The position numbers and the translations under genes are program-made. Shown piece by piece: positions 1-8,593 of a stretch of DNA of 64,000 nucleotides; position 1 is the first letter of the stretch, and each line of letters begins with the position of its first letter. The stretch lies in contig NZ_JALBWV010000005.1 of the NCBI RefSeq assembly GCF_022678645.1, forward strand, positions 1 through 64,000. The letters run 5' to 3'. The notes beneath the pieces are model-generated. The model did no database searches. It was not told where the DNA came from and saw only the letters and a program-made list of their open reading frames with translations. Origin of the DNA: Saccharopolyspora soli (GTDB lineage: Bacteria; Actinomycetota; Actinomycetes; Mycobacteriales; Pseudonocardiaceae).

Positions 1-124
1 CCGGGGTGGGGGGTCCGGGGTGGGGGCGGACGGGGTTTTACGGGGTGCACCTCTGTTAACCCGCCATCTGGGGGCCCGGGGGGGGGGGGTTGGGGGGGGG
101 GGGCCCCCCCCCCCCCCCCCCCCC
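1..124. other. Low-complexity G-run/C-run block, probable sequence artefact
   Basis: The block is G-rich throughout and ends in a long G-run followed directly by a C-run of about 20 bases. Normal high-GC sequence resumes just before the stop codon of the phosphatase gene. A G-run followed by a C-run is what unreadable calls from both strands would leave at a strong hairpin. No gene is supported here. The same pattern occurs at 48677-48787. Confidence 0.7.
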
Positions 125-144
125 ACCACTTGGCGCGACCGGGA

Positions 145-1737
145 TCAGCTCAGCGAAGTGACGGCGACCGGTGCGGCACCATCCCCGGCCTCCTGCCGAA
201 CCCAGTTGGACTCAGCCGAAACCGGCTGAGGCGCGTCGGCAGGGACGTTCTTGTCCTTGTCGGAGTGCGGCAGCATCACGACGCTGTCGACCGTGGAACC
301 AACCGGCGGGGCTGGGTCGGCACCGTTGTTCGGGCCGCACCACGACTCCTGGCCCAGCTCCACCGCGGCGTTGGGAGCAGCGCAGGTCCCGCTGCGGAGG
401 TTCTCGACGACGAGCTTGTCGTCACGCACCTGGACCTTCACGTAGGTGCGGACGTGCTCCTGGTTCTCGACCGAGTTGGCCCAGTGGTTCTTGGGGTTCA
501 GCGGGTCGGGGCCGTAGTTCGGGTCCTTGGTCGTGTCCGGAGCGGTGAGGTCGTAGTACTTCGAACCCGACGCGGAGTTCGCCGTCACGTAGATGACGCC
601 GCCTGGGCCCTGTGCCACCTGGGCGGCACCGGGCTGCTCGTCCGGGTTCGCCTTCTGACCGTTGTTGATCACGTAGCTGCGGGAGTAGCTGTGGTCGTGC
701 CCCTGCAGGACCAGGTCGACGCCGAGCTGCGAGAACGCGGTCGGGAAGTCCTGGCGGCGCAGCTGGTTGTCGCCGTCGTTCGCGTGCGAGGCTGGCGAGT
801 AGATCGAGTGGTGGTAGACCAGCACCGTGTACTTGGCGTCCTTGCCGTGCGCGTTGACGACGTCGGAGACGTAGCCGATGTGCGCGGCGTCAGAGCCGTT
901 GGCGTAGGCGTTGCTGTTCAGGTCGATGAACAGGACGTCCTTGTAGATGTACCAGTAGTCGCCACCGGAGCGGGTGTCGGAGCTGCCGTTGTAGAACGGC
1001 GCCGAACGGTCGGTGTTCGGGGTCCAGAAGTGCTGCTCGTACGCCTTGCCGCCGACGTCGTGGTTGCCGATGGTCGCGGCCCACGGGTACTGGCGCAGTT
1101 TGTCGGGCGCCAGGAAGGCGTCCCACATCGGCTCGGTGTTGGCGGATTCGACCTGGTCGCCGCCCGAGACCAGCAGCTCGGCGTTCGGGTTCGCCGACGT
1201 CGCGACGTTCAGGGTGTCAGCCCAGCCAGCACCGTCCTTCGCCACGTCGCCGGACGAGCCGATCTGCGGGTCGCCGAAGAACAGGAAGTCGAAGTCGCCC
1301 TTGAACTTCTGGGTTTTGAAGGAGTACGTCGGGGACCACGCGCCGTCAGCGCCGACGCGGTAGGAGTACGCGGTGTCCTGCTTCAGGCCGTCGATCGTCG
1401 CGTGACCGTTGAAGCCGCCGTTGACGCTGTTCGCGGCGACGGTCGCCGGGAAAGTGGTCGCTTTCGCGGGGAACTCGCCGTCGACGATCTTGTCCGTCGG
1501 CGCGATCTGCACGACCTGCGCGGTGTCAGCCGAGGAGTACCAGCTCACGACGCGCTGGGACTCGTTGGCGCCGACGCCGAGCACGATACCGGTCGGCATC
1601 GCGGCATCGGCAGCGTTCGCCGCAGTCACCAGGCCGCTGCCGAACGCCGCGGTGACGCCCATGACCACCGCGATGGCGCCCTGAGCGACGCGTCGTCGAA
1701 CAGGCGCGGACACCTGCGTCGAATTGATGAACTTCAT
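145..1737 (-). CDS. Secreted purple-acid-phosphatase-type metallophosphoesterase
   Basis: This 530-residue exported enzyme probably hydrolyses phosphomonoesters or diesters outside the cell with a dinuclear metal centre. After a signal peptide (about residues 1-43, arginines then a hydrophobic stretch ending in Ala-rich sequence) comes a fibronectin-like beta domain, then a calcineurin-like catalytic domain. Its metal-ligand blocks are GDPQIG (about 155), GGDQVE (about 192), GNHDVG (about 224), YHHS and GHDHSYSR, the full set expected for the family. I chose the ATG at 1737 because the signal peptide follows it; an upstream ATG at 1902 would add 55 residues unlike any signal sequence. The stop TGA is intact at 145-147, next to a poor-quality sequence block. 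Substrate is not predictable. Confidence 0.88.
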   Translation of the reverse strand: MKFINSTQVSAPVRRRVAQGAIAVVMGVTAAFGSGLVTAANAADAAMPTGIVLGVGANESQRVVSWYSSADTAQVVQIAPTDKIVDGEFPAKATTFPATVAANSVNGGFNGHATIDGLKQDTAYSYRVGADGAWSPTYSFKTQKFKGDFDFLFFGDPQIGSSGDVAKDGAGWADTLNVATSANPNAELLVSGGDQVESANTEPMWDAFLAPDKLRQYPWAATIGNHDVGGKAYEQHFWTPNTDRSAPFYNGSSDTRSGGDYWYIYKDVLFIDLNSNAYANGSDAAHIGYVSDVVNAHGKDAKYTVLVYHHSIYSPASHANDGDNQLRRQDFPTAFSQLGVDLVLQGHDHSYSRSYVINNGQKANPDEQPGAAQVAQGPGGVIYVTANSASGSKYYDLTAPDTTKDPNYGPDPLNPKNHWANSVENQEHVRTYVKVQVRDDKLVVENLRSGTCAAPNAAVELGQESWCGPNNGADPAPPVGSTVDSVVMLPHSDKDKNVPADAPQPVSAESNWVRQEAGDGAAPVAVTSLS

Positions 1738-1805
1738 CGAGTTTCCGTTCGTTCCGAATCGGAGAGAGGTGAAAAGCCTTGCCAGCGTTTCCCGTGTCGA
1801 TGTGG

Positions 1806-1816
1806 CCCAGGTGAAC
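1806..1816 (-). promoter_or_regulatory. PHO-box-like half-site upstream of phosphatase
   Basis: On the minus strand this reads GTTCACCTGGG, matching the 11-base unit of actinobacterial PhoP boxes (GTTCACC plus four bases), about 70 bases upstream of the phosphatase start. The neighbouring 11-base units match poorly, so this is one good unit rather than a clear direct repeat. Phosphate control is a guess supported mainly by the gene product. Confidence 0.25.
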
Positions 1817-1944
1817 TTGGACGGGCGGGCAGGTTGCGCAAGCCGGAAGAGCGGAGGTGACAGCCCCGCTTTCGAAGCCGTTTTGCACCGCATTGCGGAC
1901 AAACGACGCCTTGATCCGGAATATCCGATATCCCGTATGTCCGC

Positions 1945-3156
1945 TCAGAATCCGAGAACGCGTTGCGCGAACCACACCAGGCCCATTGCGCAAACACCCG
2001 CCGCGATCACCCCGGTGGTCCACCGCGCCGCGACCGGTGCGCGGTGGCGCAGCAGTGCGAGCAGCGGGAAGACGACCGCGATGATCGCCAGCTGCACGAC
2101 CTCGATACCCACGTTGAAGACGAGCAGCGACCACAGCAGCGTCCACGACCACGCCGCGTTGATCCCCAGTGCCCCGGCGAAACCGAGCCCGTGCACGAGA
2201 CCGAAGCAGAAGGTCACCGCGAGCCGAGTCCAGCCGACCCGGTCCAGGTTGAAACGACCGGCCGTCGCGAGATCGGTGGCGTGCGACCCGCGCCGCCACA
2301 GCCGCCAGAGCGGCCAGCCCGCGACGACCGCGATCGAGAGGGCGATGACCGGCTCGACGAACGAAGCAGGCACTCGCACGAGTCCGAGGGCGGCGAGGAT
2401 GAAGGTCACCGAGTGGGCGAGCGTGAACGTCGTTGCCGCCAGCACGATTTCGCGCGGGCGGCGGGACCCCGCGACGAGCGCCAGCAGGAACAGGATGTGG
2501 TCGAGCCCGGTGAGCAGGTGCTCCGCTCCGAGCCGGAAGAACTCCCAGAACCGTTCGGGCAGGGACTGCTGCGTGGAGAACGAGGGATGCTGCGCGTCGA
2601 GTGCGGCGCTGCCGGATTTCAAGTCGAGGTCGTAGGTGACGATCGTCTTGGTGTCGCGCACGTAGCCTTCGGAATCGGGGAACAGCCCACTGCGCACCTC
2701 GTGCGCAGTGGCGGACTCCGGGCACCGGTAGTCGAGGACCAGCCGCGCGTACGCGACGCCCTCGCGTTGCTCGATCGCGAAGTCGCCGTCCCGCATCGGG
2801 GTGCAGGCACCCTCGGAGCCCGTGACGCTGAAGCGCTCAGTCACGTACTTGACGACCGAATCGGCGTGGGCGTCGAGAGCAGCGGCCTGCGCAGCCGAGT
2901 CCCCAGCTTCGAATGCCCCGTTGCCCTGCTGGAAGAGCGGATCATCCCGCTCGTAGTCGGCAGCCGAGACGACGAGCAGGTCGTACTCCAGCCCGAGCTC
3001 GACGCGGACGTGTCCGGTGTCCGGTGCGGTGACATCCGCGTAAACGGTCGAGGTGAAGCCGTGCGCGAGAGCGGGCAGGGCGTTCAACACGATTACCGCT
3101 GCCGCCACAGCGGTGGCGACGACGGCATAGGCCCGACGTCGGGGGAAGCACGGCAT
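1945..3156 (-). CDS. HupE/UreJ-family membrane protein with exported N-terminal domain
   Basis: The protein has 403 residues. A signal peptide ends near ALPALAHG (about residue 33), followed by a soluble domain of about 180 residues outside the membrane, then a C-terminal bundle of about six or seven transmembrane segments. The membrane part carries HLLTGLDHILFLLAL, FGLVHGLGFAGAL and FNVGIEVVQL, typical of the HupE/UreJ_2 family, some members of which are implicated in nickel or cobalt transport. The start at 3156 has AGGAG five bases upstream. A 207-base gap separates it from the phosphatase on the same strand, so co-transcription is possible but unproven. Transport substrate is unknown. Confidence 0.82.
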   Translation of the reverse strand: MPCFPRRRAYAVVATAVAAAVIVLNALPALAHGFTSTVYADVTAPDTGHVRVELGLEYDLLVVSAADYERDDPLFQQGNGAFEAGDSAAQAAALDAHADSVVKYVTERFSVTGSEGACTPMRDGDFAIEQREGVAYARLVLDYRCPESATAHEVRSGLFPDSEGYVRDTKTIVTYDLDLKSGSAALDAQHPSFSTQQSLPERFWEFFRLGAEHLLTGLDHILFLLALVAGSRRPREIVLAATTFTLAHSVTFILAALGLVRVPASFVEPVIALSIAVVAGWPLWRLWRRGSHATDLATAGRFNLDRVGWTRLAVTFCFGLVHGLGFAGALGINAAWSWTLLWSLLVFNVGIEVVQLAIIAVVFPLLALLRHRAPVAARWTTGVIAAGVCAMGLVWFAQRVLGF

Positions 3157-3332
3157 GAACTCCTCTTTCTGTTGTACGACCGCAGACTGCTCGGGGCAGG
3201 TGAACAACCGGCAGGCCACGGGCGAACAAGCGGCGACCGGATCCCGACGGAGGCACGCCACGCATCGCAAACCGCTGGTCTTCGAGGTAGGAAGGAAGCG
3301 ACCTTCTCGCCACCCTTCGGAGGACGATCTCG

Positions 3333-4007
3333 TTGCGCTCGCGACTTCGGGCTGCCGGGACGCTGGCCGCACTAGCCGCGATCGCCGTACTGATCAGCGG
3401 ATGCAGCTCCCCTGACGACTGGTCCCGACCGCACGCCAAACCCAGCCCGGTCGGCACCCTCGGCCACGGGTTCGTCGACCCCACCGCACCGCCCACCCCG
3501 GAGGCGACGATCACGCCGCGTCCCGGCTCCTGGGACGGGGTCCATCCGTCGCCGGGCTACCGCGTGGTGCTGCTCACCGCAGGAGACGACCCCCAGACCA
3601 AGACCCTCGTGACCGCCGTGACGGAGTGGGCCGAGCAGGAGCGCGTCAGCCTCAAGACCGTGCAGGCCGCCAGGCCCGACCAGTTCATCCCGAGCATCAC
3701 CCAGGCCATGGACCTGGCGCCCGACCTCATCATCAGCGCTGGCAACGACCTCATCGATCCGCTGGCCCAGGTGACGCCCAACCACCTCGACCAGCAGTTC
3801 CTCGTCGTCGGCGCCGAACTGGCCGAACCCACGGCGAACGTCACCGCAGCCGACTGGGCGGGCGCGTCATTCCGCGGTGAGGGCCTCGGCATGTCCTCGA
3901 CGTACGACCCCGCCTCGTTCACGCCCGAGCGCACCGCGGCCGCCGTCCGAGCAGGCGTCGCCAGCGTGCTCAACGGCCTGACCGGAATCGTCATCTGGCT
4001 CAACTGA
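3333..4007 (+). CDS. BMP-family-like lipoprotein
   Basis: A 224-residue lipoprotein with lipobox LISGC (Cys at about residue 24) and a Pro-rich linker. The body resembles the basic membrane protein (BMP) type of periplasmic ligand-binding fold: PGYRVVLLTAGDD, LAPDLIISAGND, QFLVVGAEL and a final GLTGIVIWLN. It starts with TTG, supported by GGAGG nine bases upstream and by the signal sequence that follows immediately. It is shorter than the usual BMP binding protein (about 330-350 residues), so only part of the fold may be present. It is divergent from the HupE-like gene, sharing a 176-base upstream region, and lies 131 bases before kynureninase. No transporter genes are adjacent. Confidence 0.7.
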   Translation: MRSRLRAAGTLAALAAIAVLISGCSSPDDWSRPHAKPSPVGTLGHGFVDPTAPPTPEATITPRPGSWDGVHPSPGYRVVLLTAGDDPQTKTLVTAVTEWAEQERVSLKTVQAARPDQFIPSITQAMDLAPDLIISAGNDLIDPLAQVTPNHLDQQFLVVGAELAEPTANVTAADWAGASFRGEGLGMSSTYDPASFTPERTAAAVRAGVASVLNGLTGIVIWLN

Positions 4008-4138
4008 GCTTCGTAGTCCTGGCGATCGGCACCCGCGCCGGACGACGAGCCAGGAGCTGCTGCGGAGTCGACCTGCTAGACAGAGATCGACCTGTCGCGA
4101 TCCCGCCGTGCTCCTGGTCGGAGAGGAAGACGATTCGC

Positions 4139-5365
4139 ATGGCCACGACCCTTGAGGACGCTCGCGCGCTCGACGAGCAGGATCCGCTCGCGGGCTTCCG
4201 GGAGCGCTTCGTCTCCCCCGCCGACGCCGGAATCGTCGCCTACTTGGACGGCAACTCGCTGGGTCGGCCGCCGAAGGCGACGCTGGCTCGGTTGGCTTCG
4301 CTGGTGCGCGACGAGTGGGGCACCGGGCTGATCCGATCCTGGTCCGCTAGGTGGATGGAGCTGCCGGAACGCATCGGCGACCGCCTCGGCGAAGCCGCCC
4401 TCGGCGCCGCGGCAGGCCAGGTGATCGTCGCCGATTCCACCAGCGTCTGCCTCTACAAGCTGCTGCGTGCCGCCGTGGCGCTGCGGCCTGGCCGCACCGA
4501 GTTCGTCACCGACCGGAACAACTTCCCCACCGACAACTACGTCGTGCAGGGCATCGCCGACGAACTCGGCCTGGACGTGCGGTGGATCGACAGCGACCCG
4601 GACGGCGGCGTGACCGCCGAACAACTGGCGGCCGAGCTCAGCGACCGAACCGCCGTGGTCACCCTCTCCCACATCGCCTACCGCTCGGCGTACCTCGCCG
4701 ACATGCCCGCCCTCACCGCTCTCGCCCACGAGCACGGCGCGCTGGTGGTGTGGGACCTGTGCCACAGCGTTGGTTCCATTCCCGTCCACCTGGACGCCGC
4801 GGGCGCGGATTTCGCGGTCGGCTGCACCTACAAGTTCCTCAACGCCGGGCCCGGCGCGCCTGCTTTCCTGTACGTGCGCGAGGAACACCAGGAAACCTTC
4901 CGCCAGCCGGTGTGGGGTTGGATGGGCGGCGCGTCGCCTTTCGACATGGAGCACGCGTACACCCCGGCTCCTGGAGTGCGGCGGGCCCTGTCCGGGACAC
5001 CGCCGATCACTGGCGTGGTCGGCGTCGAAGAGGGCGTGGCACTCGTCGCCGAAGCCGGGATCGACCGCATCCGGGCGAAAGCCGTCGCGCTGACCGAGAT
5101 GGTCACCGCACTGGCCGAGGATTGGCTGGTACCGCTTGGCATGCGCATCGCCTCACCGCGAAACGCCGAGCAGCGCGGGGCGCATGTGACCATCGCCCGC
5201 TCGGACGCCGCCGAGCTGTCCCGACGGCTGATCGAGGCGGGAGTCATCATCGACTTCCGGCCACCGGACGGCATCCGGATCGGCCTGTCGCCGCTGACCA
5301 CGGGGTTCGCCGAGACCTGGCGCGCCATGGACGTCATCCGCGCACACAGCACAGCCCAGCGTTGA
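4139..5365 (+). CDS. kynU: Kynureninase
   Basis: A 408-residue PLP enzyme that cleaves kynurenine (or 3-hydroxykynurenine) to anthranilate and alanine in tryptophan catabolism. The family signature DGNSLGRPP is near residue 37, DRNNFPTDNY near 123, and the PLP-binding lysine is expected in CTYKFLNAGPG near residue 232. The length is normal. The ATG follows a GGAGAGGAAG ribosome binding region. Tryptophan 2,3-dioxygenase and kynurenine formamidase are not in the neighbourhood, so the rest of the pathway must lie elsewhere. Confidence 0.93.
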   Translation: MATTLEDARALDEQDPLAGFRERFVSPADAGIVAYLDGNSLGRPPKATLARLASLVRDEWGTGLIRSWSARWMELPERIGDRLGEAALGAAAGQVIVADSTSVCLYKLLRAAVALRPGRTEFVTDRNNFPTDNYVVQGIADELGLDVRWIDSDPDGGVTAEQLAAELSDRTAVVTLSHIAYRSAYLADMPALTALAHEHGALVVWDLCHSVGSIPVHLDAAGADFAVGCTYKFLNAGPGAPAFLYVREEHQETFRQPVWGWMGGASPFDMEHAYTPAPGVRRALSGTPPITGVVGVEEGVALVAEAGIDRIRAKAVALTEMVTALAEDWLVPLGMRIASPRNAEQRGAHVTIARSDAAELSRRLIEAGVIIDFRPPDGIRIGLSPLTTGFAETWRAMDVIRAHSTAQR

Positions 5366-5399
5366 CGGCGGTTCCGAATTCCGTTGGACTACCGGCGAT

Positions 5400-6233
5400 T
5401 CAGCCGCGAGATCCGTCCACAATGTCCGGTGGTACCATCGCGACGCCCGCCCAGCAGGCTGATGCTTCCGACGGCCATTCGGAGCCAGTTGCTTGGTCCG
5501 GCCGCCACGTGCTCGTCCAAGTGATACCCGGTTCTACCAGGTCCAGGCCCTCGAAGAGTTCCGCCACCTCGGTGTGGGTGCGCATGACCATTGCCTCGGA
5601 GCCGGATTCGTTCCACCGCCGGTGCGCTTCCAGGTATGCCTGGGACTGGTGGTCGGTCGTGGTGTGGCTGATCGCCACAACACTGCCTGGGACCAGGTGC
5701 GCGCGGTAGCGCTGCAGCAGCGCTGGCAGGTCGTGTTCGCGGGCGACGTAGTGGAACACCGCTACCGCCAGCAGTGCCACCGGCCGCGAGAAATCCAGCA
5801 GCCGTTCGGTTTCCGGGGCTTCCAGGATCGACTCGGCATCGTGGATGTCGGCCTGGATGATGTCGGCGTTGGCCACGTCGTGCAGCATCCGTCGCGTTGT
5901 CGCCACTGCCACGGATTCGATGTCGGTGTAGACCACGCGCGCCGCCGGGTTGATCGAGTGGGCGATCTCGTGCACATTGCCGACGGTGGGGATGCCCGAG
6001 CCCAGATCGAGGAACTGGTCCACCCCCTGTTGCAGGCAGAACCGCACCGCGCGGTGCAGGAACGCGCGGTTCTCGACGCCGATGTGTCGGCCTTGGCCGG
6101 GCGGCATGGCAGCGTGGATGGCGTCGATCGCCTGCCGGTCCACTTCGAAGTTGTGCGAGCCACCGATGCCGTAGTCGTACATCCGGGCGGCGCTGGGGCG
6201 GGTCGTGTCGATCGGGCCGGGAGGTTCGGTCAT
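5400..6233 (-). CDS. DUF574-type SAM-dependent methyltransferase
   Basis: A 277-residue protein of the actinomycete-specific DUF574/Methyltransf_19 family. It shows the N-terminal RPSAARMYDYGIGGSHNFEVDR block, the SAM-binding loop FLDLGSGIPT and the acidic strand end VYTDIE, then the FSRPVALLAVAVFHYV strand. The start at 6233 is chosen because GAAGGGA lies upstream and the family N-terminus follows; the longer reading would begin inside noncoding sequence. Members are abundant in streptomycete-like genomes and have no agreed substrate. It is convergent with kynU, with only 34 bases between stops. Confidence 0.87.
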   Translation of the reverse strand: MTEPPGPIDTTRPSAARMYDYGIGGSHNFEVDRQAIDAIHAAMPPGQGRHIGVENRAFLHRAVRFCLQQGVDQFLDLGSGIPTVGNVHEIAHSINPAARVVYTDIESVAVATTRRMLHDVANADIIQADIHDAESILEAPETERLLDFSRPVALLAVAVFHYVAREHDLPALLQRYRAHLVPGSVVAISHTTTDHQSQAYLEAHRRWNESGSEAMVMRTHTEVAELFEGLDLVEPGITWTSTWRPDQATGSEWPSEASACWAGVAMVPPDIVDGSRG

Positions 6234-6355
6234 GGCAAGCGTCCCTTCACCGCGGTTGGCATGCGGCGACACGATAGCGTCAACTGCCGTGCCGTGGACC
6301 GGGAAACGACCGAGGCACTCGCCCGCGCCATCCCGGATCTGCGGGAATCCCACTA

Positions 6356-7720
6356 TCAGGTCGGGCGCTGCTCGGGCGGTCGCGGGTCGCCGGTCATGGC
6401 GAGCGGATCGCACCATTCGGCGAACTGCTCACGGGAGATGCCGTGCCGGGCAGCGACTGTCTCGATGTCGTCGTCGCTGCTCAGCGCGTCGCGGGTGATG
6501 GCGGCGGCTGCGGCGTAGCCGATGTGCGGGGAGAGGGCGGTCGTGAGCATGACGCTCCTGGCCACGTTGCGCGGCCCGACCTCGGTGGCCTCGATGTCCC
6601 GGATGCACTGGCGCGTCAGGTTCGACACGGCCGACGCCAGGAGCTGGACCGACTCCAGCACGGCCGCGATCACCACCGGCATCATGACGTTCAGTTCAAG
6701 GATGCTGCCCGTCTGGGAGAAGCGGAGCGCGGCGTCGTTCCCGACCACCCTCGCCACGACCATCGTCAGCGACTCGATCACCGATGGCGGCACCTTGCCC
6801 GGCATGATGCTGCTCGACACCTTCACGTCCGGGACTCGCAGCTCGCCGAGCCCGGCGCGCGGGCCGGTCGCCAGCAGCCGGATGTCGCAGCCGATCTTGT
6901 GCAGTGCGAGCGCGGTTGTCGTGACGGCGGCGTGCGCCGAGAGCACGTCGTCGAGCGTGCTCTGCGCGCAGAAGTGGTTGTCCGTCTCGACGAATTCGAT
7001 TCCGAGCTCGGCTGCGAGGTGGGCGCAGGTCCGGCGGGCGAATTCGGGGTGCGCGTTCAGCCCGGTGCCGACGGCCGTACCACCGAGCGGGAGCACGGCC
7101 AGTTCGTCCAGTGCACGCTGGAGCCGTTGACGGGCTCCGGCCAACTGGCCCGCGTAGCCGTGGAATTCCTGCCCCAGGCGCATCGGCGTGGCGTCCTGCA
7201 AGTGGGTGCGCGCGACCTTCAGCACGTCCCAGAACGCGAGCGCTTTCGCTTCCAGCTCGGCGTGCAGCTCGTCTACCGCGGGCAGCAGCTCGCCGCGCAC
7301 GGCCACCGCGCTGGCGACGCGCATCGCCGACGGCACGACGTCGTTGGACGACTGGCAGCGGTTGACGTGCTCGTGCGGGGCGACCTCGACCGAGTCGCCC
7401 TGCTCGGTCGCCAGCGCGGCGATCACCTCGTTGGCGTTCATGTTGCTGGAGGTGGCGGAGCCGGTCTGGTAGAGATCGACCGGGAACTGGTCCCACATGT
7501 CGCCGACGAGCAGCCGGTCGGCCGCGGCGACGATCGCGTCCGCCTGAGCCCGCGTGATCAGTCCAAGCTCGCCGTTCGCCCGAGCCGCCGCCCGCTTGAG
7601 CCGCACGAGAGCGGCGAGGAAGGGCGTCGGCATCTGCTGTCCGCTCACCGGGAAGGCCCGCAGAGCGTGCTCCGTCGCCTCCCCCCACAGCACGTTGTCA
7701 CCGGACGAGATCGCACTCAC
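6356..7720 (-). CDS. Fumarase/aspartase-superfamily lyase with altered signature
   Basis: A 454-residue homotetrameric-type lyase of the class II fumarase/aspartase/argininosuccinase superfamily. Clear blocks are GSATSSNMNANEV, HEHVNRCQSSNDVVPSAMR, GGTAVGTGLN and the mobile catalytic loop SSSIMPGKVPPS (about residue 300). In typical fumarases and aspartases this loop reads GSSxMPxKxNP; here the first Gly is Ser and the conserved Asn is Pro, which argues against ordinary fumarase or aspartase activity. It is the last gene of the operon, six bases after the second permease gene, so it probably processes a compound brought in by that transporter. The true substrate is unknown. Confidence 0.8.
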   Translation of the reverse strand: MSAISSGDNVLWGEATEHALRAFPVSGQQMPTPFLAALVRLKRAAARANGELGLITRAQADAIVAAADRLLVGDMWDQFPVDLYQTGSATSSNMNANEVIAALATEQGDSVEVAPHEHVNRCQSSNDVVPSAMRVASAVAVRGELLPAVDELHAELEAKALAFWDVLKVARTHLQDATPMRLGQEFHGYAGQLAGARQRLQRALDELAVLPLGGTAVGTGLNAHPEFARRTCAHLAAELGIEFVETDNHFCAQSTLDDVLSAHAAVTTTALALHKIGCDIRLLATGPRAGLGELRVPDVKVSSSIMPGKVPPSVIESLTMVVARVVGNDAALRFSQTGSILELNVMMPVVIAAVLESVQLLASAVSNLTRQCIRDIEATEVGPRNVARSVMLTTALSPHIGYAAAAAITRDALSSDDDIETVAARHGISREQFAEWCDPLAMTGDPRPPEQRPT

Positions 7721-7726
7721 CTGCCG

Positions 7727-8593
7727 TCAACCTTTCAGACCGGACATGATCACGCCTTGCACGAAGTACTTCTGGGCGAGCAGGAACACGACGAAGACGG
7801 GCACGATGATGATCGTCGCGGCAGCCATCAGGCCCGGCACGTTGCTGAAGAACTCCCCTTGGAAGAGGGCCAATGCGACCGGAACTGTCTGCAACTCCTG
7901 CGAGTTGAGGAAGATGAGCGGGCCGAGCAGGTCGTTCCACGAGTCGACGAACGTGAACAGCGCCACGGCCGCGAGCGCCGGTTTGGCCAACGGCAGCATG
8001 ATCCGGGTGAAGATCGTGAACGTGTTCGCACCGTCGATGCGCGCGGACTCCTCCAGCTCCTTCGGGATGCCGAGGAAGAACTGCCGCATCAGGAAGGTGC
8101 CGAACACCGGCGTCATCGCCCGCGGGACCCAGAGCGGGAAGTGGGTGTCGACCCAGCCGTACTCGCGGAAGACCACGTACTGCGGGATCAGGTAGACGAT
8201 GTGGGGGACCAACGCCGAGGCGAGCACGACGACGAAGAGCACATCGCGACCGGGGAACCGGAGGCGCGCGAACGCGAAGCCCGCGAGCGACGCGACGACC
8301 AGCAGCCCGGCGACGTTGAGGAAGGCCAGTTTGACGCTGTTCCAGAAATACGTGGGCAGGATCTGCAGCGCCTCCCAGTAGTTCTCCAGCGTGGGATCGG
8401 TGGGGATGACGGACGTCGGCGAGGAGAGCGCCTCCGAGCCGGTCTTGAGCGACGTCGCGATCATCCAGATCAGCGGGAAGAGGAAGCCGAGCGCCAGCGT
8501 CGCGAGAAACAGGTAGTAGACGCCCAGCAACACCCGCCTGCGCTGCAACATCTGGGCCAGCGTGCCCTGGTCGGTCTTGGAGATCGCGCTCAC
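7727..8593 (-). CDS. ABC sugar-type permease (MalG-like)
   Basis: A 288-residue inner-membrane permease with about six transmembrane segments and the EAA loop EESARIDGANTFTIFTRIMLP that contacts the ATPase. It belongs to the carbohydrate uptake CUT1-type (MalG/UgpE) permeases. The GTG start at 8593 overlaps the stop of the preceding permease gene by four bases (GTGA), indicating translational coupling; the longer reading frame upstream is a shadow of that gene. No ATPase gene lies in the operon. In actinomycetes such systems commonly share a single ATPase such as MsiK encoded elsewhere. Confidence 0.9.
   Translation of the reverse strand: MSAISKTDQGTLAQMLQRRRVLLGVYYLFLATLALGFLFPLIWMIATSLKTGSEALSSPTSVIPTDPTLENYWEALQILPTYFWNSVKLAFLNVAGLLVVASLAGFAFARLRFPGRDVLFVVVLASALVPHIVYLIPQYVVFREYGWVDTHFPLWVPRAMTPVFGTFLMRQFFLGIPKELEESARIDGANTFTIFTRIMLPLAKPALAAVALFTFVDSWNDLLGPLIFLNSQELQTVPVALALFQGEFFSNVPGLMAAATIIIVPVFVVFLLAQKYFVQGVIMSGLKG

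Noticed and set aside
130..1860. Long plus-strand frame of 576 codons opposite the phosphatase
   Set aside because: It is an Arg/Val-rich shadow of the phosphatase gene, with no ribosome binding site or domain, while the minus-strand frame has all metal-binding motifs.
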